Positions 42,915 to 52,561 of a stretch of 64,000 bases of DNA are shown here, in pieces. This DNA is from Jiella sonneratiae (lineage in GTDB: Bacteria > Pseudomonadota > Alphaproteobacteria > Rhizobiales > Rhizobiaceae): NCBI RefSeq assembly GCF_017353515.1, contig NZ_JAFMPY010000012.1, forward strand, positions 62,001-126,000, in the 5' to 3' direction. The translations under genes and the position numbers were made by a program. Position 1 is the first letter of the stretch; each line of letters starts with the position of its first letter. Below the pieces are notes generated by a model. The model made no database searches and had not been told where the DNA came from. It saw only the letters and a program-made list of their open reading frames with translations.

Positions 42915-44759
42915 TCAGAACTTCACGGTCAGCATGCCCTTGGCCGCATGGCTGACGTCGATCGTGTCGCCGAAGCCGACCGAATAGCTGACCGATGCCG
43001 CGATGGCGTCGGTGACCGAGGCTTCGGCTCCGGCGCCGAGAACGAAGCCGCGCCCGGAGAGGTCGTCGAAGGCGGCGAAGGAATCGTGCGACGGGCTGCC
43101 CGATATCCGCGAGACGATGCCGGCGTCGTCGTTCGAGAGATTGTCCTCCCAGCCGATGCGGCCGGTGAGCTTCGCCGGTCGCCCGAAGGCCTCGGTCTGG
43201 TAGGCGAGGTCGAGATTGGCGGCGCCGAAGAGCGCGTCGCGGTCGTAGCCGTCATACTGGATGCGGGCCGCGAGGCCCGACTCGGTGAAGCCGTCGACGT
43301 CGAAATGCAGATAGGTGAGGGCGAGGCTCGGCGTCGCGGTGAGATCGCCGAAGACCATCGGATAGGCGATCTCCGCCCCGACGTCGTAGACGACGGCGTT
43401 GGTGTCGGCGCCGCCGTTGACGATGCCGGGAACGAGGGTCACGCGCTCGATGTCGTTGAAGTCGGCATGGGCGATGCCGGCGGTGGCGCCGACGTCGAAG
43501 CCGCCGACGCGGGTTCCGGCATAGAGGTCGGCGGCGAACGCCTGGGTGTCGTAGGTGATCGGCGCATTGTCGACCGCGCCGTTGGAATAGCTGACCGCCC
43601 CGCCGAACAGATAGTCGCCGAGCATCGTGTCGTAGCCGAGCCTCAGCGTGGCGACGTCGTGGTCGTAGCCGTGCATGCGGCCGCCGTCGCCGCGATCGTA
43701 CCAGTTGCCGCCGACGCTGGCGTAGAGGCCCGGAACGCTCGCGCCGCCTGCCAAGACGTCGCGGCTGCGGGCGTATGCCGAGGAGACGCCCTCGTAGCGG
43801 TCGAGGATCGCCGTCTCCGACATCGAGCCGACATTCACCGCCTGCTCGCCGGCGGTGAGGTAGTCGAGGACCAGCGAGCCGAAGATCTGGTGGGCGGCCG
43901 CCGTCGGATGGACGGCGTCCCAATAGAGATAGCGGTTCTGGACGTCCTGCGGGGCGGCGACGCAGGTCGGAACGTTGACGCAGCCGTCGGTCACGTTGGT
44001 GAAGCCGAAGCGGCCGGGATCGGCGACGATCGCCCGCTGCACCCGCTCGACGTCGACGAGGAAGGTGTCGGTGCCGGGATTGGCGGCGGCCGTGGCGTAG
44101 ACCGCCTGGGTCAGGGCGGCGTTGAAGGTGTCGGCAGCCAGCGTGCCGGCGACCATCGTGGTCGGGGTGCCGTTATAGGCCGGCGTCAGGCCGAGATCGG
44201 GGAGATTGACGACGACCAGCGTCGGCGCTCCGAGCTTCGACAGGGTGCCCGCCGCCGCGCCGATGTTCTGCGCGGCCTGCGTCGCGACGGCGACGATGCC
44301 GGCCGGCGTCGGGACCGGGTTCTGGAAGATGTCGTTGGCGCCGCCGTAGAGCGTCACGACGTCGTTCGGCGCGAAGACGCCGTCCTCCTTGAGAAACAGG
44401 CCGATCTGGTCGGGGATGCCCGGGGTCAGTGCCGGCAGCGTGTCGGTGCGCGCGCCGCCGAAGGCATAGTCCTGGTTCTTCGTCGGATCGATCTGGATGC
44501 CGCCGAGTGCCGCGGCGCCAGCCCGCTGCAGCGCGCCGTTGAGATATTCGGTGAACACCGGACCGTTTGAGTAGCGCCCCTGATAATAGGGCGGCGAGGT
44601 CGGCGTCGTGCCGCCGGTAACAGCGTAGAGATTGCCGTTGTCGCTCAGGCTGTCGCCGAAGGAGATGACGGCATCGATGTCGCGGGCCGCGGCTGGAGTG
44701 AGCGACAGCGCGACGAGTGACGCCGTGATCGACAGGCGCGCAAGAAGTGTTTTCGGCAT
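42915..44759 (-). CDS. GDSL-lipase autotransporter (EstA-like)
   Basis: A 614-residue type V secreted esterase. A signal peptide (~1-26) precedes a GDSL hydrolase passenger (~28-290): block I VISFGDSLSDNGN with Ser at ~37, block III GGANDIF (~140) and block V WDAVHPT (Asp/His). The C-terminal ~270 residues form an autotransporter beta-barrel ending in a phenylalanine (GMLTVKF) after many alternating aromatic strands. EstA homologues in Pseudomonas hydrolyse lipids at the cell surface and affect rhamnolipid formation. ATG 44759 is preceded by GGGGGGAAA. It ends at a strong terminator. Confidence 0.93.
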   Translation of the reverse strand: MPKTLLARLSITASLVALSLTPAAARDIDAVISFGDSLSDNGNLYAVTGGTTPTSPPYYQGRYSNGPVFTEYLNGALQRAGAAALGGIQIDPTKNQDYAFGGARTDTLPALTPGIPDQIGLFLKEDGVFAPNDVVTLYGGANDIFQNPVPTPAGIVAVATQAAQNIGAAAGTLSKLGAPTLVVVNLPDLGLTPAYNGTPTTMVAGTLAADTFNAALTQAVYATAAANPGTDTFLVDVERVQRAIVADPGRFGFTNVTDGCVNVPTCVAAPQDVQNRYLYWDAVHPTAAAHQIFGSLVLDYLTAGEQAVNVGSMSETAILDRYEGVSSAYARSRDVLAGGASVPGLYASVGGNWYDRGDGGRMHGYDHDVATLRLGYDTMLGDYLFGGAVSYSNGAVDNAPITYDTQAFAADLYAGTRVGGFDVGATAGIAHADFNDIERVTLVPGIVNGGADTNAVVYDVGAEIAYPMVFGDLTATPSLALTYLHFDVDGFTESGLAARIQYDGYDRDALFGAANLDLAYQTEAFGRPAKLTGRIGWEDNLSNDDAGIVSRISGSPSHDSFAAFDDLSGRGFVLGAGAEASVTDAIAASVSYSVGFGDTIDVSHAAKGMLTVKF

Positions 44760-44932
44760 CGTTTCCCCCCAACTATGATGCTGAAAGAAAAAAGCCCTCT
44801 CGCTGCCGTTGACGCAAGCGTCAATATTCGGGATGGCGGCCGTCGGCGCGTTCCGCCCGCCACCTGTCACCCGGAAGCCGCAATCGTGCCGGGGCCCGGC
44901 GGCGGTTCCGCGACGGGGCGCAGATACGACGA

Positions 44933-44953
44933 GGCCGCCCCGGAAGGGCGGCC
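44933..44953 (-). terminator. Possible terminator after gap
   Basis: GGCCGCCC (44933-44940) and GGGCGGCC (44946-44953) form an 8-bp stem with a 5-base loop in the ~50 bp after the gap stop codon. No T-run follows on the minus strand, so it may be a weak or Rho-assisted terminator. Confidence 0.45.
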
Positions 44954-44986
44954 GCGTCTCGCTGTCATGATGGAAGTTCGCCGGCC

Positions 44987-46000
44987 TCAGGCCTGCTGCA
45001 TCGCGATTGCGGTGTCGGACATGCGGTTCGAGAAGCCCCACTCGTTGTCGTACCACGACATCACGCGCACCAGCGTTCCTTCCATCACCTTGGTCTGGTC
45101 CATGTGGAAGACCGAGGAATGCGGATCGTGGTTGAAGTCGGAGGAGACGTTCTTGTCGTCGGTGAAGCCGAGAATGCCCTTCAGCGGGCCGTTCGCCGCC
45201 GTCCGGATCGCGTCCTTGATCTCGTCGACGCTGGTCTTGCGCCTGGCGACGAACTTGAAGTCGACGACCGAGACGTTCGGGGTCGGAACGCGGATCGCGA
45301 CGCCGTCGAGGCGGCCGTTCAGCTCCGGCAGGACGAGGCCGACGGCCTTTGCCGCACCGGTCGAGGTCGGGATCATCGACAGCGCCGCGGCGCGGCCCCG
45401 GTAGAGGTCCTTGTGCAGCGTGTCCAGCGTCGGCTGGTCGCCGGTGTAGGAGTGGATCGTCGTCATGAAGCCCTTGTCGATGCCGATGGCGTCGTTGAGC
45501 ACCTTGGCGACCGGGGCGAGGCAGTTGGTGGTGCAGGAGGCGTTGGAGGCGATCCTGTCGTCGGCCGTCAGCGTCTGATGGTTGACGCCGAAGACGATGG
45601 TCTTCTCGGCGCCGGCCGCGCCGGACAGCGGCCCGGAGATCAGCACCTTCCTGGCGCCGGCCTCGAGATGCGCCGAGGCCTTCGCCGGATCGGTGAAGAT
45701 GCCGGTGCATTCCATCGCGACGTCGATGTCCATCGCGCCCCAGGGCAGGGCCTTCGGATCGCGCTCGGCGGTGACCTTGATCGGTCCGCGGCCGACGTCG
45801 ATGCTGTCGCCGTCGACGGTCACCGTGCCGGGGAAGCGGCCATGCACGGAATCGTAGCGGATCAGGTGGGCGTTGGTCTCGACCGGGCCGAGATCGTTGA
45901 TGGCGACGACCTCGATGTCGGTGCGGCCCGATTCGACGATCGCCCGCAGGACGTTCCGTCCGATGCGGCCGAAGCCGTTGATTGCAACGCGAACTGCCAT
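44987..46000 (-). CDS. gap: Glyceraldehyde-3-phosphate dehydrogenase, type I
   Basis: A 337-residue NAD+-dependent dehydrogenase of glycolysis. The NAD fold starts INGFGRIGRNVLRA; the catalytic Cys156 is in SNASCTTNC and the base His183 is in TIHSYTGDQ. The C-terminus SWYDNEWGFSNRM is canonical. Pathway direction (glycolysis or gluconeogenesis) cannot be read. It follows tkt by 174 bp on the same strand, a usual rhizobial tkt-gap order; pgk and fba would normally follow, but here an autotransporter comes next. Confidence 0.97.
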   Translation of the reverse strand: MAVRVAINGFGRIGRNVLRAIVESGRTDIEVVAINDLGPVETNAHLIRYDSVHGRFPGTVTVDGDSIDVGRGPIKVTAERDPKALPWGAMDIDVAMECTGIFTDPAKASAHLEAGARKVLISGPLSGAAGAEKTIVFGVNHQTLTADDRIASNASCTTNCLAPVAKVLNDAIGIDKGFMTTIHSYTGDQPTLDTLHKDLYRGRAAALSMIPTSTGAAKAVGLVLPELNGRLDGVAIRVPTPNVSVVDFKFVARRKTSVDEIKDAIRTAANGPLKGILGFTDDKNVSSDFNHDPHSSVFHMDQTKVMEGTLVRVMSWYDNEWGFSNRMSDTAIAMQQA

Positions 46001-46174
46001 GTCTTTAATCTCCCAGAAGGGTGCTCGGAAACGGTCTCGTCGAGGCGGGCTGTAGCGTCGGCGGGGCTTTCGATCAAGTTGGCGACGCCGCCGCCCGTCG
46101 CAAGGTCTCGCCGGATTTTTCCCTCGCCCGGCGCGGCGCGGCGGCCAGAAGGCCGGAAACGCTCCCGATCCCGC

Positions 46175-48187
46175 TCAGGCGGCCGCGGTATCGGTTTCGT
46201 CGTCCTCGCCGAGCTTGCGGGTGGCCGCCTCGACGATCGCCTCCGCCGTGATGCCGAAATGGCGGTAGAGCTCGGGCGCCGGGCCCGACGCCCCGAAGCC
46301 GGCCATGCCGACGAAGGCCCCGTCGCGGCCGATGATCTCGTCCCAGCCCTGGCGGATGCCGGCCTCGACGGCGATCTTGAGGCTGTCGTCGTCGAGGAGC
46401 GCACGGCGGTATTCGGCGGTCTGGCGGCGGAACAGCTCGAAGGACGGGACCGAGACGACGCGGGTCGGGATGCCCGCCGCCTCGAGCCGGCGGCGCGCCT
46501 CGACGGCGATCTCGACCTCCGAGCCCGTCGCATAGACCGTCACCTTCGCCTCGCCGGAGGCCGGGTCGATCTCGTAGGCGCCGCGGGCGCTCTTGTTCTC
46601 GTCGTATTCGTCGAGGCGCAGCGTCGAAAGGTTCTGGCGCGACAGAGCGAGGATCGAGGGGGCCGCCCGGTTCTCCAGCGCGAGCTGCCAGCATTCGGCC
46701 ACCTCGACGGCGTCGGCGGGGCGGAACACCAGCATGTTGGGGATCGCCCTGAGGGCGGCGAGATGTTCCACCGGCTGGTGGGTCGGGCCGTCCTCGCCGA
46801 GGCCGATCGAATCGTGGGTCATCACGTGGACGACGCGGATCCCCATCAGCGCGGCGAGCCTCAGCGCCGGCCGGCAATAGTCCGAAAATGCCAGGAAGGT
46901 GCCGGAATAGGGGACGAGGCCGCCATGCAGCGCCATGCCGTTCATGATCGCCGCCATGCCGTGTTCGCGGATGCCGTAGTGGACGTAGCGGCCGGAATAA
47001 AGACCGGCGGTGATCGGCGTCGTCTGGCTGGTGCGGGTGTTGTTCGAGCCGGAGAGATCGGCCGAGCCGGCGATCGTCTCCTCGACCACCTGGTTGATTT
47101 CCTCAAGCGCCATTTCGGAGGCCCGGCGGGTCGAGACCTTCGGCCGCTCCTCGTTCACCTGCCGCTTGAGGCGCTGCAGCGCCTGGGCGAAGCCGCTCGG
47201 CAGGTCGCCGCGCATGCGCCGCTCGAACTCGCCGCGGGTCTCGGCGTCCACCCCGGCGAAGCGGCGCTCCCACTCCTTGCGCTTCGAGCCGGAGCGGAGG
47301 CCGGCGAGCCGCCACTGGTCGAGAATGTCCGAAGGGACCTCGAAGGGCTGATGCGGCCAGCCGAGCGCCTCGCGCGCCGCGGCGACCTCCTCGGCCCCGA
47401 GCGGCGCGCCGTGCGCCTTGCCGGTGCCGGCCTTCGACGGCGCGCCGAAGCCGATGATGGTCTTTGCCGCGATCAGGGTCGGCCGGTCGCTCTCGCGCGC
47501 CTTGGTCAGCGCCGCGGCGATCGCATCGTGGTCGTGGCCGTCGCAGGCGAGCGCCTGCCAGCCGCAGGCCTCGAACCGCGCCATCTGGTCGGTCGAGTCG
47601 GCGAGCGAGACCTTGCCGTCGATGGTGATGCCGTTGTCGTCCCACAGGAAGACCAGCTTGGAGAGCTTCAGGTGGCCGGCGAGCGAGATCGTCTCCTGGC
47701 TGATCCCCTCCATCAGGCAGCCGTCGCCGACGAGGGCGTAGGTGAAGTGATCGACGATCTCGTCGCCGAATCGCGCATTGAGGATGCGCTCGGCGAGCGC
47801 CATGCCGACGGCGTTGCCGGTGCCCTGGCCGAGCGGCCCGGTGGTCGCCTCGATGCCGGCGGCGTGGCCGAATTCCGGATGTCCCGCCGTCTTCGCCCCG
47901 AGCTGGCGGAAGCGCTTGATCTCGTCGATGTCGATGTCCGGATAGCCGAGCAGATAGAGCAGGCTGTAGAGCAACATCGAGCCGTGGCCGGCGGAAAACA
48001 CGAAACGGTCGCGGTCCGGCCAGTCCGGCAGCTTCGGATCGAAGGTGAGGAAGCGGGTGAACAGCACCGTGGCGAGGTCGGCGGCGCCCATCGGCAGGCC
48101 AGGATGCCCGGAGCCGGCGGCTTCGACCGCGTCGGCGGAGAGGAAGCGGATCGCGTTCGCCATCTGCTGGCGCATCGGCGTCGTCAT
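46175..48187 (-). CDS. tkt: Transketolase
   Basis: A 670-residue TPP- and Mg-dependent enzyme of the pentose phosphate pathway. [26 protein letters not shown], the [12 protein letters not shown] motif for TPP/Mg, [13 protein letters not shown] and the C-terminal [11 protein letters not shown] are typical. The ATG 48187 (MTTPMRQQ) is used rather than an upstream in-frame ATG (48238). An inverted repeat at 48202-48220 lies directly before it. It makes TPP demand evident, fitting the thiamine uptake operon elsewhere in the window, though the two are not linked. Confidence 0.97.
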   Translation of the reverse strand: MTTPMRQQMANAIRFLSADAVEAAGSGHPGLPMGAADLATVLFTRFLTFDPKLPDWPDRDRFVFSAGHGSMLLYSLLYLLGYPDIDIDEIKRFRQLGAKTAGHPEFGHAAGIEATTGPLGQGTGNAVGMALAERILNARFGDEIVDHFTYALVGDGCLMEGISQETISLAGHLKLSKLVFLWDDNGITIDGKVSLADSTDQMARFEACGWQALACDGHDHDAIAAALTKARESDRPTLIAAKTIIGFGAPSKAGTGKAHGAPLGAEEVAAAREALGWPHQPFEVPSDILDQWRLAGLRSGSKRKEWERRFAGVDAETRGEFERRMRGDLPSGFAQALQRLKRQVNEERPKVSTRRASEMALEEINQVVEETIAGSADLSGSNNTRTSQTTPITAGLYSGRYVHYGIREHGMAAIMNGMALHGGLVPYSGTFLAFSDYCRPALRLAALMGIRVVHVMTHDSIGLGEDGPTHQPVEHLAALRAIPNMLVFRPADAVEVAECWQLALENRAAPSILALSRQNLSTLRLDEYDENKSARGAYEIDPASGEAKVTVYATGSEVEIAVEARRRLEAAGIPTRVVSVPSFELFRRQTAEYRRALLDDDSLKIAVEAGIRQGWDEIIGRDGAFVGMAGFGASGPAPELYRHFGITAEAIVEAATRKLGEDDETDTAAA

Positions 48188-48201
48188 CGAAGAGTACCCC
48201 C

Positions 48202-48220
48202 CGCTTGTCCGGATCAAGCG
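48202..48220. promoter_or_regulatory. Inverted repeat just upstream of tkt
   Basis: CGCTTG (48202-48207) and CAAGCG (48215-48220) are perfect complements around 7 bases, ending 15 bp before the tkt start codon on the minus strand. It may form a hairpin near the ribosome site or be a repressor site. No known factor is assigned. Confidence 0.4.
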
Positions 48221-48320
48221 TCGCCGCCGGGAAGACACACCGTGTCAGGCTCGCGGGGCCGCCGAGACGCGCGGCTTGCATCATAGGCGCTCCGCCGTGT
48301 CAACGAAACCCTGGCCCCGG

Positions 48321-48355
48321 CGCCCGGACGCCCGCTGCGCCGGGGCGTCCGGGCG
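48321..48355. repeat. Perfect 13-bp inverted repeat in tkt-LLM intergenic region
   Basis: CGCCCGGACGCCC (48321-48333) and GGGCGTCCGGGCG (48343-48355) form a 13-bp perfect stem with a 9-base loop. No T-run follows in either direction, so it is not a standard terminator. It lies in the 378-bp divergent region (48188-48565) between tkt and the LLM gene, which I think holds no further gene. Confidence 0.7.
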
Positions 48356-48565
48356 AAGCCGCAGCGCTCGCCGCGACCTTCAGGCGGAACAGCCCGCGCG
48401 GCGCGCAAGCGCTCGCCGCTCCATCGCGCAGCGCTCGCCCGGATCCGAAGGCCATGGACCGCCGCCGCAAGGCGGGCTACGCCGCAACGAGGCTGCCCGG
48501 TCCGGTGCTGTCCCGAGACACCGTCAGCAGCCCGACCCGGACGGCAACGACGAGGAGAATACGCA

Positions 48566-49582
48566 ATGAAGAAGATCGGCTTTCTCTCCTTCGGCCACTG
48601 GTCGCCCTCGCCGCGGTCGGGCACCCGATCGGCGCAGGACGCGCTGCTGCAGTCGATCGACCTTGCCGTCGCGGCCGAGGAGCTCGGCGCCGACGGCGCC
48701 TATTTCCGCGTCCACCACTTCGCCCGCCAGCTCGCCTCGCCGTTCCCGCTGCTTGCCGCCGTCGGCGCGAAGACCAGCCGCATCGAAATCGGCACCGGCG
48801 TCATCGACATGCGCTACGAAAACCCGCTCTACATGGCCGAGGACGCCGGCGCGGCGGACCTCATCGCCGGCGGCAGGCTGCAGCTCGGCATCTCGCGCGG
48901 CTCGCCCGAGCAGGTGATCGAGGGCTGGCGCTATTTCGGCTACCGGCCGGAGGAGGGCCAGAGCGACGCCGACATGGGGCGGCGCCACGCCGAGGTTCTG
49001 CTTCAGGTCCTGAAGGGCGAGGGTTTCGCCGAACCGAACCCCCGGCCGATGTTTCCCAACCCGCCGGGCCTCCTGCGCCTCGAGCCCTTCTCCGAGGGGC
49101 TGCGGGAGCGCATCTGGTGGGGTTCCGGCGCGAACGCCACCGCCGTCTGGGCGGCCAAGCTCGGCATGAACCTCCAGAGCTCCACCCTGAAGCAGGACGA
49201 GAGCGGCGAGCCCTTCCATGTCCAGCAGGCGCGGCAGATCCGCGCCTATCGCGAGGCCTGGAAAGAAGCGGGGCACGCCCGCGAGCCGCGGGTCTCGGTG
49301 TCGCGCTCGATCTTCGCGCTGGTGAACGACGAGGACCGGGCCTATTTCGGCCACGGCAAGGAGGGCGACCAGATCGGCGTCATCGACGACATGCGGGCGA
49401 TCTTCGGCCGTTCCTATGCAGGCGAACCGGACCGGCTGGTGGACGAATTGCAGAGGGACGAGGCGATCGCCGAAGCCGACACGCTGCTTCTCACCGTGCC
49501 GAACCAGCTCGGCGTCGCCTACAACGCCCATGTCGTCGAGGCGATCCTCAGCCATGTCGCGCCGGCGATGGGCTGGCGGTAG
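48566..49582 (+). CDS. LLM class flavin-dependent oxidoreductase
   Basis: A 338-residue luciferase-like monooxygenase. It starts KKIGFLSFGHW, then shows AVAAEELGADGAYFRVHHFARQ and RIEIGTGVIDMRYENPLYMAEDAG, all usual for this TIM-barrel family that uses FMN with a reductase. ISRGSPEQ and WWGSGANATAVWAAKLGMNL follow. It has no partner flavin reductase next to it. The substrate is not deducible. Its 3' end converges on the histidine kinase gene with ~60 bp between. Confidence 0.9.
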   Translation: MKKIGFLSFGHWSPSPRSGTRSAQDALLQSIDLAVAAEELGADGAYFRVHHFARQLASPFPLLAAVGAKTSRIEIGTGVIDMRYENPLYMAEDAGAADLIAGGRLQLGISRGSPEQVIEGWRYFGYRPEEGQSDADMGRRHAEVLLQVLKGEGFAEPNPRPMFPNPPGLLRLEPFSEGLRERIWWGSGANATAVWAAKLGMNLQSSTLKQDESGEPFHVQQARQIRAYREAWKEAGHAREPRVSVSRSIFALVNDEDRAYFGHGKEGDQIGVIDDMRAIFGRSYAGEPDRLVDELQRDEAIAEADTLLLTVPNQLGVAYNAHVVEAILSHVAPAMGWR

Positions 49583-49641
49583 GGCAGGCGCGGCAAGCTC
49601 CCCGGCGGTATGGCCGAACGACGGCGGCCGCCGCGGCGGCC

Positions 49642-51144
49642 TCACGCCGGGATGCGGATCAGCGCCCTGAGGCCGCCGAGGGCGCTGTCCGACAGGAGGA
49701 TGTCGCCGCCATGTGCCCGCGCCACGTCGCGGGCGATGGCAAGGCCGAGCCCGGTGCCGCCGGCGTCGAGATTGCGCGCCGGATCGAGCCGCACGAAGGG
49801 CTTGAACACCGCCTCGCGCTGCTCCGCGGCGATCCCCGGCCCGTCGTCCTCAATGGCGATGGAAAGCCAGCGAAAGTCGTGGTTGAGGGTCATCTGCACC
49901 GTGGTGCCGTGGCGGATGGCGTTGGCGACGAGGTTGGAGATCATCCGGGTGAAGGCGTCCGGCCGCACGGTGACCCGGGTGTCGCCGGTGATCTCGAAGG
50001 AGAGCTTGCGGCCCTTCAGCTCCGCTTCCGCCTGGTAGCGCTCCATCAGCGGTTCGAGGTCGATCTCCGCGACGTCCTCGCCGGCCTCGCCCTTGGCGAA
50101 GGCGAGATAGCCCTCCAGCATGCGCTGCATCTCGTCGATGTCGGAATTCAGCGCGTCCTGGTCCTCGCCTTCGCCGAGCAGCGCCAGTTGCAGGCGGAAG
50201 CGCGTCAGCACCGTGCGCAGGTCGTGGCTGACGCCGTTCAGCATGCGGGTGCGCTGCTCGATCTGGCGCTCGATGCGGTCGCGCATCTGGATGAAGGCGA
50301 CCGAGGCCTGGCGCACTTCCGAGGCGCCGCGGGGGCGGAATTCCGGCGGCATCGGCTTGCCGCGGCCGAAATCCTCCGCCGCGGCCGCCAGCGTCTGGAT
50401 CGGGCGGATCTGGTTGCGCAGGAACAGCACCGCGATGATCAGGAGCACCAGCGAGGTGCCGACCATCCAGATGAGAAAGATGTGGGTGTTGGAGGCATAG
50501 GCCGAATTGCGCGGGGCGAAGACCCTGAGGATCCCCTCGTCGAGGCGGATGCGGATCTCGACGATCTTCGAATTGCCGACGGTGTCGATCCAGAACGGCC
50601 GGCCGATCTGCCTCGTCAGCTCCTCCGAGAGGATGCCGTCGAGGATGTTGAAGAACGGCTTCGGCGCCGGCGGCGGCAGTTCCCCGGCCGGCAGCAGGGC
50701 GATGTTGAGGTCGAGCCGCCGCTGGGCGATGTCGAGGATCGCGTCGAGATCGCCGGCGCTGCGGTCGAGCTCGATGAGGTCGACCACCGCCGCGATGTCC
50801 TGGACGACCCCCTGCGACAGGCGTTCGGTGACCAGCGCCCAGTGCCGCTCCATGAACACCACGGTGACGACGCATTGCAGCAGCACCATCGGCGCGATGA
50901 TGATGATCAGCGAACGCGGATAGAGGCCCTTCGGCATGAAGCGCCGGACGATGCGCGGAACGGGCCGCAGCGGCCCCCGCCAGACGTCGAGCCGGCTCGG
51001 GGCGAGCCGGCTGGGGGCAAGGCGGCGGGCGGCCTCGGCGAGGCGGGCGAGCGGCGCCGGCGTCCGGCGGCTGCGCTGGCCCCGAAGCCCGGGCCAGCCG
51101 CGCGGTCGCCGGGCACTGCGGAAGATGCGGTCGATCAGCGTCAT
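49642..51144 (-). CDS. Sensor histidine kinase (EnvZ/PetS-like)
   Basis: A 500-residue membrane kinase. Two TM helices (~78-98 and 222-242) enclose a periplasmic sensing loop (~99-221), followed by HAMP (~243-295), the H-box GVSHDLRT with H307, and the ATPase with NLVANAIRHG, EDDGPGIA and GTGLGLAIARDV. An Arg-rich N-terminal ~70 residues precede the first span; a start at the internal Met 70 (MPKGLYPRS) is quite possible. It is transcribed 100 bp after the OmpR-like regulator and is likely its partner. The signal is unknown. Confidence 0.9.
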   Translation of the reverse strand: MTLIDRIFRSARRPRGWPGLRGQRSRRTPAPLARLAEAARRLAPSRLAPSRLDVWRGPLRPVPRIVRRFMPKGLYPRSLIIIIAPMVLLQCVVTVVFMERHWALVTERLSQGVVQDIAAVVDLIELDRSAGDLDAILDIAQRRLDLNIALLPAGELPPPAPKPFFNILDGILSEELTRQIGRPFWIDTVGNSKIVEIRIRLDEGILRVFAPRNSAYASNTHIFLIWMVGTSLVLLIIAVLFLRNQIRPIQTLAAAAEDFGRGKPMPPEFRPRGASEVRQASVAFIQMRDRIERQIEQRTRMLNGVSHDLRTVLTRFRLQLALLGEGEDQDALNSDIDEMQRMLEGYLAFAKGEAGEDVAEIDLEPLMERYQAEAELKGRKLSFEITGDTRVTVRPDAFTRMISNLVANAIRHGTTVQMTLNHDFRWLSIAIEDDGPGIAAEQREAVFKPFVRLDPARNLDAGGTGLGLAIARDVARAHGGDILLSDSALGGLRALIRIPA

Positions 51145-51244
51145 CGGTCGATGCCGATTGGATTGATGGTCAGGGGCGGGACGGCCCGGGCGAGCGCGAA
51201 TTTGAAAAGTTGAGGGCGAAGCCCGTCATCCTCGGCCACGGCGT

Positions 51245-51970
51245 TCAATCGATGTTGAGCCGGTAGCCGATGCCGCGCACCGTCTGCAGCCACAGTGGAT
51301 TGGTCGGGTCCGCCTCGATCTTGCGCCGCAGCCGGTTGATCTGCACGTCGACGGTGCGTTCGCCCACCTCGCTCTCCTCGCCGAGGAGTTCCAGGCGGGG
51401 GATCGTCTCGCCGGCCTTGGCGGCGAACTGCGCCATGATCTCCTGCTCGCGCTCGGTGAGGCGGATGATCTCCGCCCCGCGCTTCAGCTCGCGTCTGGAC
51501 AGGGAGAAGGTGAAGGGGCCGAAGCGCACGTGCTCGAGCTTGGCGACCGGCTGCTGCCCGCCGCGCTTCAGGATGTTGTTGACCCGCAGCAGGAGCTCGC
51601 GCGGATCGAAGGGCTTCGGCAGGTAGTCGTCGGCGCCGGCCTCGAGTCCCTCGATGCGGTCCTCGGTCTCGGAGCGGGCGGTGAGCATCAGGATCGGCGC
51701 GTCGCGGGTCTTGCGGATCGCCCGGACGAGATCGATGCCGTTCTCGCCCGGCATCATGACGTCGACGACGACGAGATCGAAGTCGAGGCCGCCGAGGATG
51801 CGCCTAGCCTCGGCGGCGTCCGCCGCCGCCGACACCCGGAAACGCTTGCCGGTGAGAAAACGCGACAGCAGCGAGCGGATCCGGCGGTCGTCGTCGACGA
51901 TGAGGATGTGCGGGGCGTCGTCGTCGATTCCCGGCACCGCCTCGTCGACTGTGCTCTCGGTCTCGGTCAT
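51245..51970 (-). CDS. petR: OmpR/PetR-like response regulator
   Basis: A 241-residue two-component regulator. The receiver domain (~20-135) has D70 as phospho-acceptor (VVVDVMMPGENG), with LTARSETEDRIEGLEAGADDYLPKPFDPREL; the winged-helix domain (~150-240) ends with VDVQINRLRRKIE and GIGYRLN. Its ATG overlaps the MarR gene stop (ATGA), an arrangement first described as petP-petR in Rhodobacter. The name is by likeness and context. Confidence 0.9.
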   Translation of the reverse strand: MTETESTVDEAVPGIDDDAPHILIVDDDRRIRSLLSRFLTGKRFRVSAAADAAEARRILGGLDFDLVVVDVMMPGENGIDLVRAIRKTRDAPILMLTARSETEDRIEGLEAGADDYLPKPFDPRELLLRVNNILKRGGQQPVAKLEHVRFGPFTFSLSRRELKRGAEIIRLTEREQEIMAQFAAKAGETIPRLELLGEESEVGERTVDVQINRLRRKIEADPTNPLWLQTVRGIGYRLNID

Positions 51971-52533
51971 TCGCGGTCTTTCCAGCTGATGTCCTTGCGC
52001 TCGAACCAGTCCCGGGCGGCCTGCCGGTCCGACGCCATGGCGGTCAGGAAGGTCGCGATCGGCCGCATGTCCTCGTCGGTGGTCTTGGCGAGCGCTGCCT
52101 CGATGCGGCGAACCTGCGCCCGCGACAGTTCGATGGCAAGCGCACGGCCCTTCTCGGTTGGATAGAGCCGGCGCTGCCGGCGATCCTCGTCGCCGGGGAT
52201 CTGGCAGATGAAGTCCTCGTCGATCAGCTGGCGCAGCACCCTCGACAGCGACTGCTTGGTGATCTGCAGGATGTCGAGCAGTTCGGCAATCGTCAGCCCC
52301 GGATCGCGGTTGACGAAATGCAGGACGCGGTGGTGGGCGCGGCCGAAGCCGTATTTCTCGAGGATCGAGTCGGCGTCGCCGGTGAATTCGCGATAGGCGA
52401 AGAACAGGAGCTCGATGACGCGGAAGTCCAGAAGGCCCTGCGTCGGCAGGGGATCGCGCACGACGGCGGCTGCGCCGACGGGGCGGGGGTCGTCTCGAAC
52501 GGCCGGAGGTTCCATCAGATAGGTCAGCACCAT
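51967..52533 (-). CDS. petP: MarR/PetP-like transcriptional regulator
   Basis: A 188-residue winged-helix regulator. Residues ~70-140 hold the MarR fold (HHRVLHFVNRDPGLTIAELLDILQITKQSLSRVLRQLID ... GDEDRRQRRLYPTEKG). It heads the operon with petR and the kinase. Its start ATG (52533) overlaps the -35 box of the divergent ilvE promoter, so binding here could affect both. The PetP/PetR pair was first linked to cytochrome expression in Rhodobacter capsulatus; its role here is unknown. Confidence 0.88.
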   Translation of the reverse strand: MVLTYLMEPPAVRDDPRPVGAAAVVRDPLPTQGLLDFRVIELLFFAYREFTGDADSILEKYGFGRAHHRVLHFVNRDPGLTIAELLDILQITKQSLSRVLRQLIDEDFICQIPGDEDRRQRRLYPTEKGRALAIELSRAQVRRIEAALAKTTDEDMRPIATFLTAMASDRQAARDWFERKDISWKDRE

Positions 52534-52561
52534 TGACGTAATTTTCGTTTATTGTTACACC
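52533..52561 (+). promoter_or_regulatory. Predicted ilvE promoter overlapping petP start
   Basis: TTGACG (52533-52538) and TACACC (52556-52561) are 17 bases apart, a fair sigma-70 match. A GTAA ... TTAC dyad spans the spacer (from 52538 to 52559), a possible MarR-type site. The resulting leader of ilvE is ~155 nt. The -10 match is only moderate. Confidence 0.5.

Noticed and set aside
42915-45710. Longer version of the autotransporter starting inside gap
   Set aside because: The upstream part is antisense or out-of-frame to the gap gene; ATG 44759 with GGGGGGAAA and a signal peptide is the clear start.
45104-48286. Plus-strand open frame of >1000 codons across gap and tkt
   Set aside because: Antisense shadow; the minus strand has clear GAPDH and transketolase.
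49623-49641. GGCCGCC-GC-GGCGGCC palindrome between LLM and kinase genes
   Set aside because: Two-base loop cannot form a stable hairpin; lies in convergent spacer without a T run.
48205-51213. Plus-strand open frame across the LLM and kinase genes
   Set aside because: Overlaps an LLM enzyme in another frame and is antisense to the kinase; no family signature.
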